From assembly GCA_947039005.1 (NCBI GenBank), contig CAMQXY010000005.1, positions 1-55,246 of the forward strand: a stretch of DNA of 55,246 bases. The letters are read 5' to 3'. Under the pieces are notes generated by a model, which was not told the origin of the DNA, ran no database searches, and worked only from the letters and a program-made list of their open reading frames with translations. The DNA comes from an uncultured Photobacterium sp. (lineage in GTDB: Bacteria > Pseudomonadota > Gammaproteobacteria > Enterobacterales > Vibrionaceae). Each line of letters starts with the position of its first letter. The stretch's first letter is position 1. The position numbers were made by a program, and so were the translations under genes. Shown here one piece after another: positions 38,022 to 47,849 of this stretch.

Positions 38022-38492
38022 TTATTGAGAATCTGCACTGATTATCTCTTCATCAGTCAGTATGTTATATAATTCTTGATCTGTTTTCGCATTGCGTAAT
38101 TGCTTGCAAATTTTCTTATTACCAAGCTTTTCTGCCATGCTGGCAAGCGTTGATAAATGCTCTTTACATTGCTCTTCTGGCACCAGAAGCGCAAATAATA
38201 GATCAATTGGCTGACCATCAATGGCATCAAAATCGATCGGATCTTGGCATTGAATCAGGACAGCAATCGCATGATCACTGTTACTTATTCGGCCGTGAGG
38301 AATCGCAATGCCGTTACCAATACCTGTGGTACCCAATTTTTCACGATTGAGCATACATTCAAATAATGGCTGCGGATTTTGATCAAGATGTGTTGCGGCG
38401 ATCTCACTAATGAGCTCAAGCGCGCGTTTTTTACTGGAGCAGGGGACTGCACTTTTAGTGCAGTCCAGGCTCAATACTTTACTCAGTTGCAT
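38022..38492 (-). CDS. ptsN: Nitrogen PTS EIIA component PtsN
   Basis: PtsN (EIIANtr) is the terminal phosphate acceptor of the nitrogen PTS and regulates potassium transport and other targets according to its phosphorylation state. The 156-residue protein is a single EIIA fructose/mannitol-type domain with active-site His66 in AIPHGRI. The gene sits between hpf and rapZ, as in enterobacteria. It begins two bases after the hpf stop, so it is very likely in the same transcript. No strong ribosome binding site is seen. Confidence 0.96.
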   Translation of the reverse strand: MQLSKVLSLDCTKSAVPCSSKKRALELISEIAATHLDQNPQPLFECMLNREKLGTTGIGNGIAIPHGRISNSDHAIAVLIQCQDPIDFDAIDGQPIDLLFALLVPEEQCKEHLSTLASMAEKLGNKKICKQLRNAKTDQELYNILTDEEIISADSQ

Positions 38493-38494
38493 GA

Positions 38495-38782
38495 TTAGTG
38501 ACTATTGAGTTTATCTTTGTGTTTGTTTAATTGACGGACCAGTTTATCAGTCAATTCGTCAATCGCGGCATACATATTTTCAGAATCAGCCTTGGCGTGG
38601 ATTTCTCCTGAATTAATATGCAGAGTAGCTTCAGCAATTTGTTGGAGCTTTTCGACATTTAAGATCACGTGAACGGTATTGATTTTGTCGAAGAAGCGCT
38701 CTAACTTTTCAAACTTGGTACTGACATACTCACGCAGTGAATCGGTTACATCAACATGGTGTCCGGTAATATTGATTTGCAT
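38495..38782 (-). CDS. hpf: Ribosome hibernation promoting factor HPF (short form)
   Basis: HPF binds the 30S decoding region and promotes 100S ribosome dimers in stationary phase. I chose the ATG at 38782 (MQINITGHHVDVTDSLREYV), which gives 95 residues, equal to E. coli HPF, with AAGGA eight bases upstream. Longer frames reach upstream to 38827 and would overlap rpoN, which is unlikely. There is no C-terminal dimerisation extension, so it is the short type. It lies between rpoN and ptsN. Confidence 0.95.
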   Translation of the reverse strand: MQINITGHHVDVTDSLREYVSTKFEKLERFFDKINTVHVILNVEKLQQIAEATLHINSGEIHAKADSENMYAAIDELTDKLVRQLNKHKDKLNSH

Positions 38783-38814
38783 AGACATCTTCCTTTTGTT
38801 GGCGCTGATCCGAT

Positions 38815-40299
38815 TTAGATCAGACATTTTCGCTGATTTGATGGCGGAATTCCTAAAGATTCACGGTATTTTGCGATAGTTCGTCGCGCAACCATAATTC
38901 CTTGTTCTGCCAATAAAGTCGCAATTTTGCTGTCACTCAGGGGTTTAGCCTGGTTTTCAGCAGCAACAAGTTTCTTCACCAATGCGCGAATAGCGGTCGA
39001 TGAACATTCACCGCCATTATCCGTACTGACATGACTTGAGAAGAAGTATTTCAATTCAAAAATACCCCGAGGTGTATGCATATATTTTTGAGTGGTAACT
39101 CGGGATATGGTGGATTCGTGCATTTCAACCGCGAGCGCGATGTCGTTAAGAACCATCGGCTTCATGGCTTCTTCGCCAAATTCAAAAAAATCGTGCTGTT
39201 GTTCGACAATACAGCGAGCAACCTTTAGCAAGGTTTCATTGCGGCTTTCGAGGCTTTTAATCAGCCATTTGGCATCTTGAAGGTGAGTGCGAATAAACTG
39301 GCCATCAGCACTATTGCGGGAGTTATTACTTAATGCGGCGTATTGCTGATTAACCTTGATGCGTGGAATGCTGTCAGGATTAATGCTGACGACCCAGTTG
39401 CCGTTATCTTTAAAAACAGAGACGTCGGGAATAACATATTCAGTTTCAGTTGAAACAACGCGGTTACCTGGTCGAGGATCTAAATTGTGAATGAGATCCA
39501 TGACTGCTTTTAGTTCAGGCTCTTTGAGTTTAGTTTCGCGCATTAACTGACGATAATCACGATTACCTAATAATTTTATGTGTTCGCGCAATAGCATTTT
39601 AGCTTCGGCAAGCCATTGGGTGTGTTCAGGATAGGTAGCGAGTTGGAGCAGTAAACATTCTTTTAGATCACGAGAGGCAACCCCTAATGGGTCAAATTGT
39701 TGCACTCGTTTCAGCACCGCTTCTACTTCATCTAGTTCAACTTCAAGTTCTTCATCATCGAAATTTTCTAAGATTTCGGCGGTAGTACAACTGAGATAAC
39801 CCTTTTCATTAACAGCATCAATAATGGCTATCGCAATCGCTAAATCAGTTTCACTGAACGGTGTTAAATGTACTTGCCACATTAAATAATCTTGTAATGA
39901 CTCGGTGGTTTCGCCTTGGTAGCTTGGAATGTCATCATCCATTGCGATACCTGCACTGCCTGTTCCAGCACTGTAGACGTCGTCCCAAGTGCTATCGATG
40001 GGCAGTTCGGTTGGTAGTTCACGGGTTTCGAGGGCTTCTGCAGTATCAAAGCTCTCAATGTCATCAAGATTATCGCTGGTGTCGTTAGTGGTGGTTTCTA
40101 CAATTGAGGTTTCGTTGTTAGTGTTTACTTCTTCCGCCTCAAGTGTTTCATCTAGCTCTAGTAGAGGATTGCCATCAAGCGCCTCTTGGATCTCTTGTTG
40201 GAGCTCCAATGTGGATAGTTGCAGCAAGCGAATCGCTTGCTGTAGCTGAGGCGTCATTGCTAACTGTTGACCGAGCTTAAGTTGGAGCGAAGTTTTCAT
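38815..40299 (-). CDS. rpoN: RNA polymerase sigma-54 factor RpoN
   Basis: RpoN directs polymerase to −24/−12 promoters and needs enhancer-binding ATPases; in Vibrionaceae it controls flagella, nitrogen use and luminescence. The 494-residue protein has the Gln/Leu-rich region I ([19 protein letters not shown]), an acidic region II (about 55–125), the core-binding domain, a helix-turn-helix segment and the RpoN box [10 protein letters not shown] near the C-terminus. All are intact. AAGGTG lies upstream of the ATG. lptB is 63 nt upstream, the usual order. Confidence 0.98.
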   Translation of the reverse strand: MKTSLQLKLGQQLAMTPQLQQAIRLLQLSTLELQQEIQEALDGNPLLELDETLEAEEVNTNNETSIVETTTNDTSDNLDDIESFDTAEALETRELPTELPIDSTWDDVYSAGTGSAGIAMDDDIPSYQGETTESLQDYLMWQVHLTPFSETDLAIAIAIIDAVNEKGYLSCTTAEILENFDDEELEVELDEVEAVLKRVQQFDPLGVASRDLKECLLLQLATYPEHTQWLAEAKMLLREHIKLLGNRDYRQLMRETKLKEPELKAVMDLIHNLDPRPGNRVVSTETEYVIPDVSVFKDNGNWVVSINPDSIPRIKVNQQYAALSNNSRNSADGQFIRTHLQDAKWLIKSLESRNETLLKVARCIVEQQHDFFEFGEEAMKPMVLNDIALAVEMHESTISRVTTQKYMHTPRGIFELKYFFSSHVSTDNGGECSSTAIRALVKKLVAAENQAKPLSDSKIATLLAEQGIMVARRTIAKYRESLGIPPSNQRKCLI

Positions 40300-40362
40300 T
40301 AACGTTGATACACCTTATTGTTATTGTTGTTATTATTTGTAATCAATAGCCAATGGTGAATG

Positions 40363-41088
40363 CTAGAGCCGGAATTGATCACCCAGATAAACCCGTTTAA
40401 CGTGTTCATGATTGAGCACATGATCTGGGGTACCATTAGCGATCAGATGACCTTGGCTTACAATATAAGCATGCTCACAGACATCCAGTGTTTCACGGAC
40501 GTTATGGTCAGTAATTAATACCCCTAACCCACGATCTCGTAAATGTTTAATGATCTTTTTGATATCAATGACCGAAATAGGGTCGACACCTGCAAACGGT
40601 TCATCAAGTAGAATAAACTTAGGGTTAGCGGCCAATGCTCGTGCGATTTCAACTCGACGACGTTCTCCTCCTGATAGTGCTTGCCCTAAACTATCGCGAA
40701 TGTGCTGAATATTAAACTCATCGAGCAACTCTTCAGCTTTATCTTGACGACCTTCCTTTGTTAACTCTTTGCGTGTTTCTAATACTGCCATTAAGTTGTT
40801 ATAAACGGTTAAGCGACGAAAAATTGAGGCTTCTTGTGGTAAGTAGCCAATACCCATCCGTGAACGATTATGCATTGGTTGAAGGCTGATATCTTCACCA
40901 TCAATGGTTATCGTGCCTTCATCACGGCTAACTAAACCAACGATCATGTAAAATGACGTGGTTTTACCCGCACCATTAGGACCAAGTAAACCAACAATTT
41001 TTCCTGATTCGACCTCAAGGCTAACATCGGAAACGACTTTGCGTCCGTTGTAACTTTTTGCAAGGTGTTCAGCTTTTAGAATAGCCAT
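40363..41088 (-). CDS. lptB: LPS export ABC ATPase LptB
   Basis: LptB powers the LptB2FGC transporter that extracts lipopolysaccharide from the inner membrane. The 241-residue protein has Walker A GPNGAGKT, the signature LSGGERRR, Walker [14 protein letters not shown] and the switch histidine in LITDHNVRE. It starts nine bases after lptA stops and is co-oriented with lptA, lptC and rpoN. Its membrane partners LptF and LptG are not in this window. Confidence 0.97.
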   Translation of the reverse strand: MAILKAEHLAKSYNGRKVVSDVSLEVESGKIVGLLGPNGAGKTTSFYMIVGLVSRDEGTITIDGEDISLQPMHNRSRMGIGYLPQEASIFRRLTVYNNLMAVLETRKELTKEGRQDKAEELLDEFNIQHIRDSLGQALSGGERRRVEIARALAANPKFILLDEPFAGVDPISVIDIKKIIKHLRDRGLGVLITDHNVRETLDVCEHAYIVSQGHLIANGTPDHVLNHEHVKRVYLGDQFRL

Positions 41089-41097
41089 AAATACTGT

Positions 41098-41604
41098 TTA
41101 TTTCTTATTATTGTTTAATTGACTTGGTTGTATCACGGTGGTGACACGCTCTTTGTTGCCGCTTTCTGCTACTAAACGTTGGTCTCGAATATTATAGGTA
41201 ATCACATTACCTTTAATATTACTACCTTCTTGATTTAATTGTGCTTTGCCCGTCATTTTTAAGCGTTCAGTTGCTGTCTCATAACGCATTTTTAATGCTT
41301 CGCCATCAAGCGGTTTACCATCGTCTAGGATTTGATGGAATGTTGCCGGTTCTCCATATGCCATGATGGTTTGTTGTTGTGACTGCGTCTTGGGTCGAGT
41401 AACGACAACTTTATTGGCGCGAATATCCATCGTACCTTGGCGTAATTTAACATTGCCGATAAATGTCACAATATTATTCGGCATATCAACTTGTTGACTG
41501 TCTGAATCAATATAAATGGGTTGCTTGGTGTCACTTTTCATTGCCCATGTTGGTGCACTGATACACAACAAGCATAGTAGAGTACTAATTTTTAGTCGGT
41601 TCAT
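41098..41604 (-). CDS. lptA: LPS transport periplasmic bridge protein LptA
   Basis: LptA oligomerises into the periplasmic bridge that carries lipopolysaccharide from LptC to LptD. The 168-residue precursor has a signal peptide ending TWA (about residue 21) and an OstA-type beta-jellyroll domain with the segment PIYIDSDSQQVDMPNNIVTFIGNV. AAGGTAG precedes the start, and the gene overlaps the end of lptC by 20 nt, suggesting coupled translation. Confidence 0.95.
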   Translation of the reverse strand: MNRLKISTLLCLLCISAPTWAMKSDTKQPIYIDSDSQQVDMPNNIVTFIGNVKLRQGTMDIRANKVVVTRPKTQSQQQTIMAYGEPATFHQILDDGKPLDGEALKMRYETATERLKMTGKAQLNQEGSNIKGNVITYNIRDQRLVAESGNKERVTTVIQPSQLNNNKK

Positions 41605-42148
41605 ATCTACCTTTTACATTTTTTAAGAGAGTTGCCACGTTACGACTCATATTGCCTTTCATGCCATCGCCTTCATTTTGAAAAACTGGGCCATTGATAG
41701 TGACATGATCATTGGTATTAAAATCTTTATTAACCAAATTTAAGCGCAGATTATTTGTTTTAATAACCTGAATATCTGAGTTTGGTAACAGATTGAAAAT
41801 ACGAACATTACCTTGTAGATGTAAAATTTTATCTTGTTCTAATTTGGCACTGTTAGCACTGACTCGCCATTCTGCATCTGTACCCAGTTTAAATATCCAC
41901 AAGACTGGCTTGGTAAAAATCGTTTCACCACTGACATTGAAATGCTCAAGATGCTCGGCATCGATTTGATATTGACGGGTGCCCTTCAAGTCAAAGCTGG
42001 TGTTACTGACTTTATTACCAATAAACATTGGTTTTTCATCATTGGGTTTTATTTGGACATCTTGTCGCCAGTGTTGTTCAAGTAGATAGTAGCCTAGCCA
42101 TGCACAGACAATCATTAATAGTACATAGAATAGCTTTTTAAAAGTCAT
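41585..42148 (-). CDS. lptC: LPS transport membrane protein LptC
   Basis: LptC is a bitopic inner-membrane protein that receives lipopolysaccharide from LptB2FG and hands it to LptA. The 187-residue protein has one membrane helix (about residues 5–22) and a beta-jellyroll periplasmic domain. AAGG is placed upstream of the ATG. Its upstream neighbour is kdsD, with a 68-nt gap; in E. coli kdsC lies at this point, so the order here is shortened. Confidence 0.94.
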   Translation of the reverse strand: MTFKKLFYVLLMIVCAWLGYYLLEQHWRQDVQIKPNDEKPMFIGNKVSNTSFDLKGTRQYQIDAEHLEHFNVSGETIFTKPVLWIFKLGTDAEWRVSANSAKLEQDKILHLQGNVRIFNLLPNSDIQVIKTNNLRLNLVNKDFNTNDHVTINGPVFQNEGDGMKGNMSRNVATLLKNVKGRYEPTKN

Positions 42149-42216
42149 AGACTTAAGCCTTTATTTTCTTAGGTGTTGCCGATAATTTCCAGATAGAGAG
42201 ACAGTATATAATAACG

Positions 42217-43188
42217 TTACATAACACCGGCTTTAAGTAAATCGTGCATATTTAGCGCCCCGACTAATTGGTTGTTTTCGGTCACCAATAAGCCATTAAT
42301 TTTGTTATCTTCCATTAATTTTAGCCCTTCTGCGGCTAAAAGTTGTGGTGAAATAGTTTGTGGGTTCTCTGACATGACTTCGCCAATGCTGGTGTTGTGT
42401 ATATCAATATGATTATCCAGTAAGCGCCGTAAATCACCATCAGTAAAAATACCACGTAATTGTTGGTTGTGATCAACAATTGCCGTCATTCCTAAACCTT
42501 TGTGTGATATTTCTAATAGCGCATCTTTTATACTGGCGTGTTGGTCAATCATAGGCAGCAACTCTCCACTGTGCATCACATCGGCAATGCGTAGTAATAA
42601 TTTGCGACCTAATGCTCCTCCTGGGTGAGAAAGAGCAAAATCATCGGCGGTAAAGCCGCGTGCTTCCATGACCGAAATTGCAACGGCATCACCCATAACG
42701 AGAGTTGCTGTTGTACTTGATGTTGGCGCTAGATTAAGGGGACAAGCCTCTTTATCTACCGTAACTTGGAGATTCACTTGCGCCATTTTTGCCATGGTTG
42801 ATTCAGGTTTGCCAGTCATGCTGATCATCGCAATACCAAGCCGCTTAATGACGGGCAATAACGCGAGAATTTCAGTGGCTTCACCGGAGTTTGATATTGC
42901 AATTATGACATCATTTTTTTTGATCATCCCTAAGTCACCATGACTGGCTTCACCGGGATGAACAAAAAAAGCAGGCGTTCCTGTACTGGCCAATGTTGCC
43001 GCTATTTTACGCCCAATGTGACCTGATTTTCCCATTCCCATAATGATCACTTTTCCTTGGCAATGTAAGATTAACTCACACGCTAGGGTAAAGCTGTCAT
43101 TAATGTAATGGCGAATTTTTTCAAGTGCTAGTAGCTCTGTATCGAGTACTTTTTTACCATGGCTGCAAAAATCAAATTGACCAGACAT
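42217..43188 (-). CDS. kdsD: D-arabinose 5-phosphate isomerase KdsD
   Basis: KdsD interconverts ribulose-5-phosphate and arabinose-5-phosphate, the first step of Kdo synthesis for LPS. The 323-residue protein has an N-terminal SIS sugar isomerase domain (about 40–180) with the GKSGHIGRK and SHGDLGM motifs, and two C-terminal CBS domains (about 205–320). AAGGAG lies upstream of the ATG. It sits between yrbG and lptC; kdsC, the usual next gene in E. coli, is not present in between. Confidence 0.97.
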   Translation of the reverse strand: MSGQFDFCSHGKKVLDTELLALEKIRHYINDSFTLACELILHCQGKVIIMGMGKSGHIGRKIAATLASTGTPAFFVHPGEASHGDLGMIKKNDVIIAISNSGEATEILALLPVIKRLGIAMISMTGKPESTMAKMAQVNLQVTVDKEACPLNLAPTSSTTATLVMGDAVAISVMEARGFTADDFALSHPGGALGRKLLLRIADVMHSGELLPMIDQHASIKDALLEISHKGLGMTAIVDHNQQLRGIFTDGDLRRLLDNHIDIHNTSIGEVMSENPQTISPQLLAAEGLKLMEDNKINGLLVTENNQLVGALNMHDLLKAGVM

Positions 43189-43203
43189 CAGAGAATGCTC
43201 CTT

Positions 43204-44163
43204 TTATGCGGCAATATTAAGAAATAGGAAAGCTTGATAAGCAATAAAACAAATCACCAATATTCCGCCTTCAATACGGTTAATTTGGCGGCGTTTACCG
43301 AGAGCCATTACCAGTAACAGGATTGAAATTGCTAACATAACATAAAAGTCACGGCTCATTGCCAGTGGGCTTAATGCGGATGGATTCAGTAATCCGGGTA
43401 TGCCCATTACCGCTAAAATATTAAAAATATTAGAGCCAATAATATTACCGACCGCCATATCATCTTCGCCTTTAAAGACACTGGCGACGGATGCTGCTAG
43501 TTCTGGCAAGCTAGTGCCTACCGCAATAATCGTTAAACCAATCACTAAATCACTCATACCATAGTATTTCGCGATAGTAACTGCTGACCCTACCACCATA
43601 TCTGAAGAGTATAAGAGCAGACCTAAACCGATAAATACCCATATAATTGCCTTGGTATTACTGACGCCGGCTGGAATTTCTGCTTGTTGTTCTTCAATCA
43701 AGGGATCACTTTTGCTGTCACGGCTGATTTTTAGCATTGCGATCAAGAAAATACCAAATAATACCGCAAGAATAATACCTTCGTGACGGCTTAAATAATT
43801 ATCCCACAGAACGGCTCCTGCGATAACCGTGACACCGAGCATTATGGGTAATTCACGTCGAATGATGGTCGAACTAATGCACAGTGGTTTGATTATTGCT
43901 GTAATGCCTAAAATCAAGGCAATATTGGCAATGTTTGAACCCAGTACGTTACCGACGGCTGTATCGGTTTTATCGGCTAATGCTGCAGTGGCTGAAACCA
44001 TCATTTCTGGTGCAGATGAGCCCATTGCGAGAATAGTCATACCGATAACCAATGGTGCAACACCAAAGTTTTTCGCTAATGCCGCCGCACCATATACCAA
44101 TCTATCGGCACTCCAAACCAGTAAAGCTAACCCGACACAGAGCAACACAATGGCTTCTAGCAT
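43204..44163 (-). CDS. yrbG: Calcium/sodium antiporter family protein YrbG
   Basis: A 319-residue inner-membrane protein of the Na+/Ca2+ exchanger superfamily, with about ten helices in two inverted halves. The alpha-repeat motifs GSSAPEM and GTSLPEL with conserved acidic residues are present. The transported ion is inferred from family. AAGGA precedes the start by seven bases. It leads the yrbG–kdsD–lptCAB–rpoN cluster, divergent from mlaF, as in E. coli. Confidence 0.93.
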   Translation of the reverse strand: MLEAIVLLCVGLALLVWSADRLVYGAAALAKNFGVAPLVIGMTILAMGSSAPEMMVSATAALADKTDTAVGNVLGSNIANIALILGITAIIKPLCISSTIIRRELPIMLGVTVIAGAVLWDNYLSRHEGIILAVLFGIFLIAMLKISRDSKSDPLIEEQQAEIPAGVSNTKAIIWVFIGLGLLLYSSDMVVGSAVTIAKYYGMSDLVIGLTIIAVGTSLPELAASVASVFKGEDDMAVGNIIGSNIFNILAVMGIPGLLNPSALSPLAMSRDFYVMLAISILLLVMALGKRRQINRIEGGILVICFIAYQAFLFLNIAA

Positions 44164-44693
44164 GTTAATTCCTTTTCAGTACGACTCGCTAAAAGAGCGA
44201 ATTTCAGTCAATTGATGAAATATTTCCAATTTGAGTTGCTAATTTTGACGTTAACTCACGCAAAAGGGAAGCATAAGCCAAGACTAATTATCATCGTAAG
44301 GTAGTTTTATCGTAACGAAGTCGGTTAACGATGGCTGAATCAGAACAGATTGAGGCTAGAAAACAAGGATTGACTGTTTATACTATTAAAACGATGTTTT
44401 ATTGTGTTAATGTTAGAATAGTTTTGATTTGTTTTAGGCTGAAATAGTGCAGTTAGTGCAGCTTTTAGAGTAAATGTATTATTTTTAATAAAAATCTGTC
44501 GTTAAAGCGTGATAATACTGCGCTTAGGTTGAGTTGATAGCTAATTCCTCCTATCATCGGCGCTCTATTTTTATAATGTCTACTGATTGTTTTTAAGTTA
44601 TTTATTATCAAGTGGCATGAAACGCTATTATGTCAAATAACATCAATATTCATCGCTTACGCAAGCTAGTTAGCGAGAGGTAACGTAAATATA
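44164..44693. other. Divergent intergenic region yrbG/mlaF
   Basis: This 530-nt gap should hold the promoters of the LPS-related cluster (leftward) and the Mla operon (rightward). A TATAAT (44572–44577) suits a rightward promoter, but no matching −35 box is convincing. A 38-codon plus-strand frame at 44331–44447 begins MAESEQIEARK and lacks a good ribosome binding site, so I do not call it a gene. A GTGCAGTTAGTGCAG short direct repeat is near 44447–44461. Nothing else is recognisable; the gap is unusually long for this operon pair. Confidence 0.6.
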
Positions 44694-45494
44694 ATGCTCA
44701 ATGATGATGTACTGGTTTCGATTAAAAACATGAGCTTCTCCCGTGGCAATAGACCTATTTTTGATAATGTCAGTCTTGAGGTTCCACGTGGAAAAGTCAC
44801 CGCTATTATGGGTCCATCTGGAATCGGTAAAACGACCTTATTACGTCTAATTGGTGGTCAAATTGCACCTGATAGTGGTGAGGTGTGGTTCGATCAATGG
44901 AATATTCCGGCATTGCGCCGCAGTGAACTTTATCAAGCCCGTAAACGGATGAGTATGCTGTTTCAATCAGGGGCATTATTTACCGATATGACTGTGTTCG
45001 ATAATGTGGCTTTTCCATTACGAGAACATACTCAATTACCTGAAGATTTATTGCGCACCTTAGTGCTATTGAAGTTAGAAGCGGTAGGTTTGCGTGGGGC
45101 GGCACAATTGATGCCCAATGAATTGTCCGGTGGTATGGCACGTCGAGCAGCCTTGGCGCGTGCGATTGCTCTTGACCCTGATTTGATGATGTACGATGAG
45201 CCTTTTGTGGGTCAAGACCCAATCACCATGGGGGTGTTGGTCAAACTCATCCGCGATCTTAATCAAGCGTTAAATATTACATCAGTGATTGTATCGCACG
45301 ATGTACCAGAGGTGATGAGTATTGCCGATCATGTCTATATTCTCTCTGGTGCTAAAATCATTGGTAGTGGTACGCCAGAACAATTATGGGCAGATACCAA
45401 TCCTCAAGTTCGCCAATTTTTAGACGGTGACGCGGATGGTCCGGTAGCGTTTCAATTTCCTGCTCAGCCATTAAAAGATGATTTGTTTGGTTGA
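44694..45494 (+). CDS. mlaF: Phospholipid transport ABC ATPase MlaF
   Basis: MlaF is the ATPase of the MlaFEDB complex, which maintains outer-membrane lipid asymmetry by trafficking phospholipids. The 266-residue protein has Walker A GPSGIGKT, the signature LSGGMARR, Walker B LMMYDEPFVGQDP, and the switch histidine in VIVSHDVPE, all intact. An AGAGG sits 12–13 bases before the ATG. It heads the mlaFEDCB operon, followed by mlaE. Confidence 0.97.
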   Translation: MLNDDVLVSIKNMSFSRGNRPIFDNVSLEVPRGKVTAIMGPSGIGKTTLLRLIGGQIAPDSGEVWFDQWNIPALRRSELYQARKRMSMLFQSGALFTDMTVFDNVAFPLREHTQLPEDLLRTLVLLKLEAVGLRGAAQLMPNELSGGMARRAALARAIALDPDLMMYDEPFVGQDPITMGVLVKLIRDLNQALNITSVIVSHDVPEVMSIADHVYILSGAKIIGSGTPEQLWADTNPQVRQFLDGDADGPVAFQFPAQPLKDDLFG

Positions 45495-45554
45495 TGTGTG
45501 GCATGAGTGATTGTTATTGCATGAGTGTATGACAACAGAGAATATGAGCAAAAA

Positions 45555-46337
45555 ATGATAATTGATGCTATTTCCCGATTGGGACGCGCGACCATCGAAA
45601 AATGTCAGGCCTGTGGGCGTGCAAGCTTGATGTTATATGGGGCGTTAGTGTGTAAGCCACAACCGATGAAAATGTTGCCATTATTGATCAAACAACTGTA
45701 TTCAGTTGGGGTGTTATCAATGGCGATTATTTTGGTGTCGGGATTATTTATCGGCATGGTATTAAGCCTCCAAGGTTATTTGGTTCTTGCTGGTTATGGC
45801 GCAGAAACCAGTCTAGGACAAATGGTGGCGTTATCATTACTGCGTGAACTGGGTCCAGTGGTTACCGCATTATTGTTTGCCGGACGTGCAGGCTCAGCAT
45901 TAACGGCTGAAATTGGGTTAATGAAAACGACTGAACAGCTCTCTAGCATGGAAATGATGGCTGTTGATCCGCTACGTCGTGTGATTGCACCACGTTTTTG
46001 GGCGGGGGTAATTTCGATGCCATTGTTAGCGTTAATGTTTTCTTTAGTGGGACTTTGGGGCGCACAATTAGTCGGTGTTGATTGGAAAGGAATTGATTAC
46101 GGTAGTTTCTGGTCGGTAATGCAATCATCAGTTGATTTTAGTACTGATATTGGTAATAGCATTATTAAGTCGGTAGTGTTTGCGATTGTGATTACTTGGA
46201 TCGCCGTCTTTAATGGTTATGATGCCGTACCTACTTCAGAAGGGATCAGCCGTGCAACAACCCGTACTGTTGTTAATTCATCATTGGCGGTACTCGGACT
46301 TGATTTTGTGTTAACAGCATTAATGTTTGGTAGCTAA
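45555..46337 (+). CDS. mlaE: Phospholipid transport permease MlaE
   Basis: MlaE is the membrane channel subunit of the Mla complex. The start at ATG 45555 ([15 protein letters not shown]) gives 260 residues, the same as E. coli MlaE; an in-frame GTG at 45525 would add ten charged residues. The protein has about five membrane helices and the permease-family motif [25 protein letters not shown] around residues 97–120. It is translated between mlaF and mlaD on the same strand. Confidence 0.95.
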   Translation: MIIDAISRLGRATIEKCQACGRASLMLYGALVCKPQPMKMLPLLIKQLYSVGVLSMAIILVSGLFIGMVLSLQGYLVLAGYGAETSLGQMVALSLLRELGPVVTALLFAGRAGSALTAEIGLMKTTEQLSSMEMMAVDPLRRVIAPRFWAGVISMPLLALMFSLVGLWGAQLVGVDWKGIDYGSFWSVMQSSVDFSTDIGNSIIKSVVFAIVITWIAVFNGYDAVPTSEGISRATTRTVVNSSLAVLGLDFVLTALMFGS

Positions 46338-46389
46338 ACATTCACTTAGCCGCATGCATACGACGGCATAAATTACATGGATAAAGACA

Positions 46390-46866
46390 ATGCAACAAAA
46401 TAAACGATTAGAATTGTGGGTTGGCGTGTTTATGCTTGCCGGCATTAGTGCCTTATTAGTATTAGCGTTTAAAGTGGCTAATATACAAAGCTTTGGTAGT
46501 ACTGAAACCTATACTCTAAAAGCACATTTTGACAATATTGGCGGCTTAAAGGTACGTTCTCCGGTTAAAGTCGGTGGCGTTACTGTCGGTGAAGTGACGG
46601 CAATTACGTTAGATGAGCAAACGTATGTACCTATTGTGACCTTAGAGATTAATAAAAAGTTTGGTTATTTCCCTGAAACTAGCTCTGCATCAATTTTGAC
46701 TTCAGGTTTATTAGGGGAACAATATTTAGGTATTCGTCCAGGATTTATTGATACTGATACCGAGATGTTACATAACGGCGCTTTGATTGAAGATACTAAA
46801 TCAGCGTTAGTATTAGAAGATATGATTGGTCAAGTGCTGTATAGCCTTGGCGGCGATAAGAAATAA
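46390..46866 (+). CDS. mlaD: Phospholipid transport MCE protein MlaD
   Basis: MlaD is the hexameric MCE (mammalian cell entry) protein that forms the periplasmic lipid ring of the Mla complex. The 158-residue protein has one N-terminal membrane helix (about residues 8–27) and a single MCE domain (about 38–118), including the segment SPVKVGGVTVGEVTAI and the hydrophobic LGEQYLGI loop. Its stop codon adjoins the start region of mlaC. Confidence 0.95.
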   Translation: MQQNKRLELWVGVFMLAGISALLVLAFKVANIQSFGSTETYTLKAHFDNIGGLKVRSPVKVGGVTVGEVTAITLDEQTYVPIVTLEINKKFGYFPETSSASILTSGLLGEQYLGIRPGFIDTDTEMLHNGALIEDTKSALVLEDMIGQVLYSLGGDKK

Positions 46867-46880
46867 TGAGGAGAACCACC

Positions 46881-47516
46881 ATGAAATTTGTACGAGGCTT
46901 AATGCTGTGTTTACTCGCTATACCAATGTTGGCACAAGCGACGACAGTTGATCAGACCAATCCTTATCGAATGATGGATAAAGTATCTGCGCATTTATTT
47001 GGAACTTTAAAAGCAGAACAAACAAAAATTCAAGCAAATCCTGAAGAATTACGGGTGATCGTGAAGCAAGAGTTATTACCGTATATTAATACCCGTTATG
47101 CTGCTTATAAAGTTTTAGGGTCTAATTTACGTAATACAACTGCAGCGCAACGTGATGCATTTACTGCGGCATTTACGGATTATTTAGTGTCATCGTATGC
47201 ACAAGTATTAACGCAATATACGGGTCAAAAAATCGAATTGGAGTCACCAAAACCCGTACCCGCTGATCGTAGTATAATTTCGGTTCGAGTTGATATTGTT
47301 GATCCGCAACGTCCGCCTATTCGTCTAGATTTTAAATTACGTTTAAATAAAAAGACTAAAGAATGGCAGGGATTTGACATGGTAGCTGAAGGCGTCAGTA
47401 TGCTTTCCACTAAGCAAAGTGAGTGGAGTGGTCAACTACGCACGAAAGGCATTGATGCTGTAACGCAAAGTTTGCGTGATTTGGCGGCAAAACCGATCCA
47501 AATTGAGAACAATTAA
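46881..47516 (+). CDS. mlaC: Periplasmic phospholipid carrier MlaC
   Basis: MlaC is the soluble shuttle that carries phospholipids between MlaA at the outer membrane and MlaD. I chose the ATG at 46881: GAGGAG is eight bases upstream and the product starts with a signal peptide (MKFVRGLMLCLLAIPMLAQA). A longer frame from ATG 46866 would prepend MRRTT. The mature protein has the family regions NPYRMMDKVSAHLF and FDMVAEGVSMLSTKQSEW. At 211 residues the length is standard. Confidence 0.95.
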   Translation: MKFVRGLMLCLLAIPMLAQATTVDQTNPYRMMDKVSAHLFGTLKAEQTKIQANPEELRVIVKQELLPYINTRYAAYKVLGSNLRNTTAAQRDAFTAAFTDYLVSSYAQVLTQYTGQKIELESPKPVPADRSIISVRVDIVDPQRPPIRLDFKLRLNKKTKEWQGFDMVAEGVSMLSTKQSEWSGQLRTKGIDAVTQSLRDLAAKPIQIENN

Positions 47517-47518
47517 CC

Positions 47519-47830
47519 ATGGTCGCTGATAAGATTTGTTGGCAGGTGATTGCTGAAGGGCAATACCGCTTGTCAGGGTCGTTAGATCGTGACACAGTGC
47601 CAGCTTTTTGGCGCCAAAGAAGCGAATGGATGCCACATAATAAGCAGCTAGTGATCGATCTTGCTGACCTGTCTCGAGTAGACTCAGCAGGCATGGTGAT
47701 GTTACTGCATTTGTGCCAGAACCTTAAGCAAGCAGAGAGTAGCGTTATGTTACACAATGTACCTAAGCAGCTTAAGACGCTGTTTCGCTTAAGCCATATC
47801 GAACCAATGTTAGCAGCTTGCATGGAGTAA
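47519..47830 (+). CDS. mlaB: STAS-domain protein MlaB
   Basis: MlaB is a small cytoplasmic STAS-domain protein that binds MlaF and stabilises the Mla ATPase complex. The 103-residue protein consists of one STAS domain with the conserved segment LVIDLADLSRVDSAGMVMLLHL, where the Ser is the residue phosphorylated in related anti-sigma antagonists. It starts two bases after the mlaC stop and completes the operon. Confidence 0.92.
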   Translation: MVADKICWQVIAEGQYRLSGSLDRDTVPAFWRQRSEWMPHNKQLVIDLADLSRVDSAGMVMLLHLCQNLKQAESSVMLHNVPKQLKTLFRLSHIEPMLAACME

Positions 47831-47849
47831 GCTGTAGAGAGGATAGCTT

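Noticed and set aside
39989..40249. Ser-rich plus-strand frame opposite rpoN
   Set aside because: It is the complement of the Leu/Gln/Glu-rich N-terminal region of RpoN.
44331..44447. 38-codon frame beginning MAESEQIEARK in the yrbG/mlaF gap
   Set aside because: The ribosome binding site is poor, and no similarity or characteristic composition is seen; kept only as a note in the intergenic entry.
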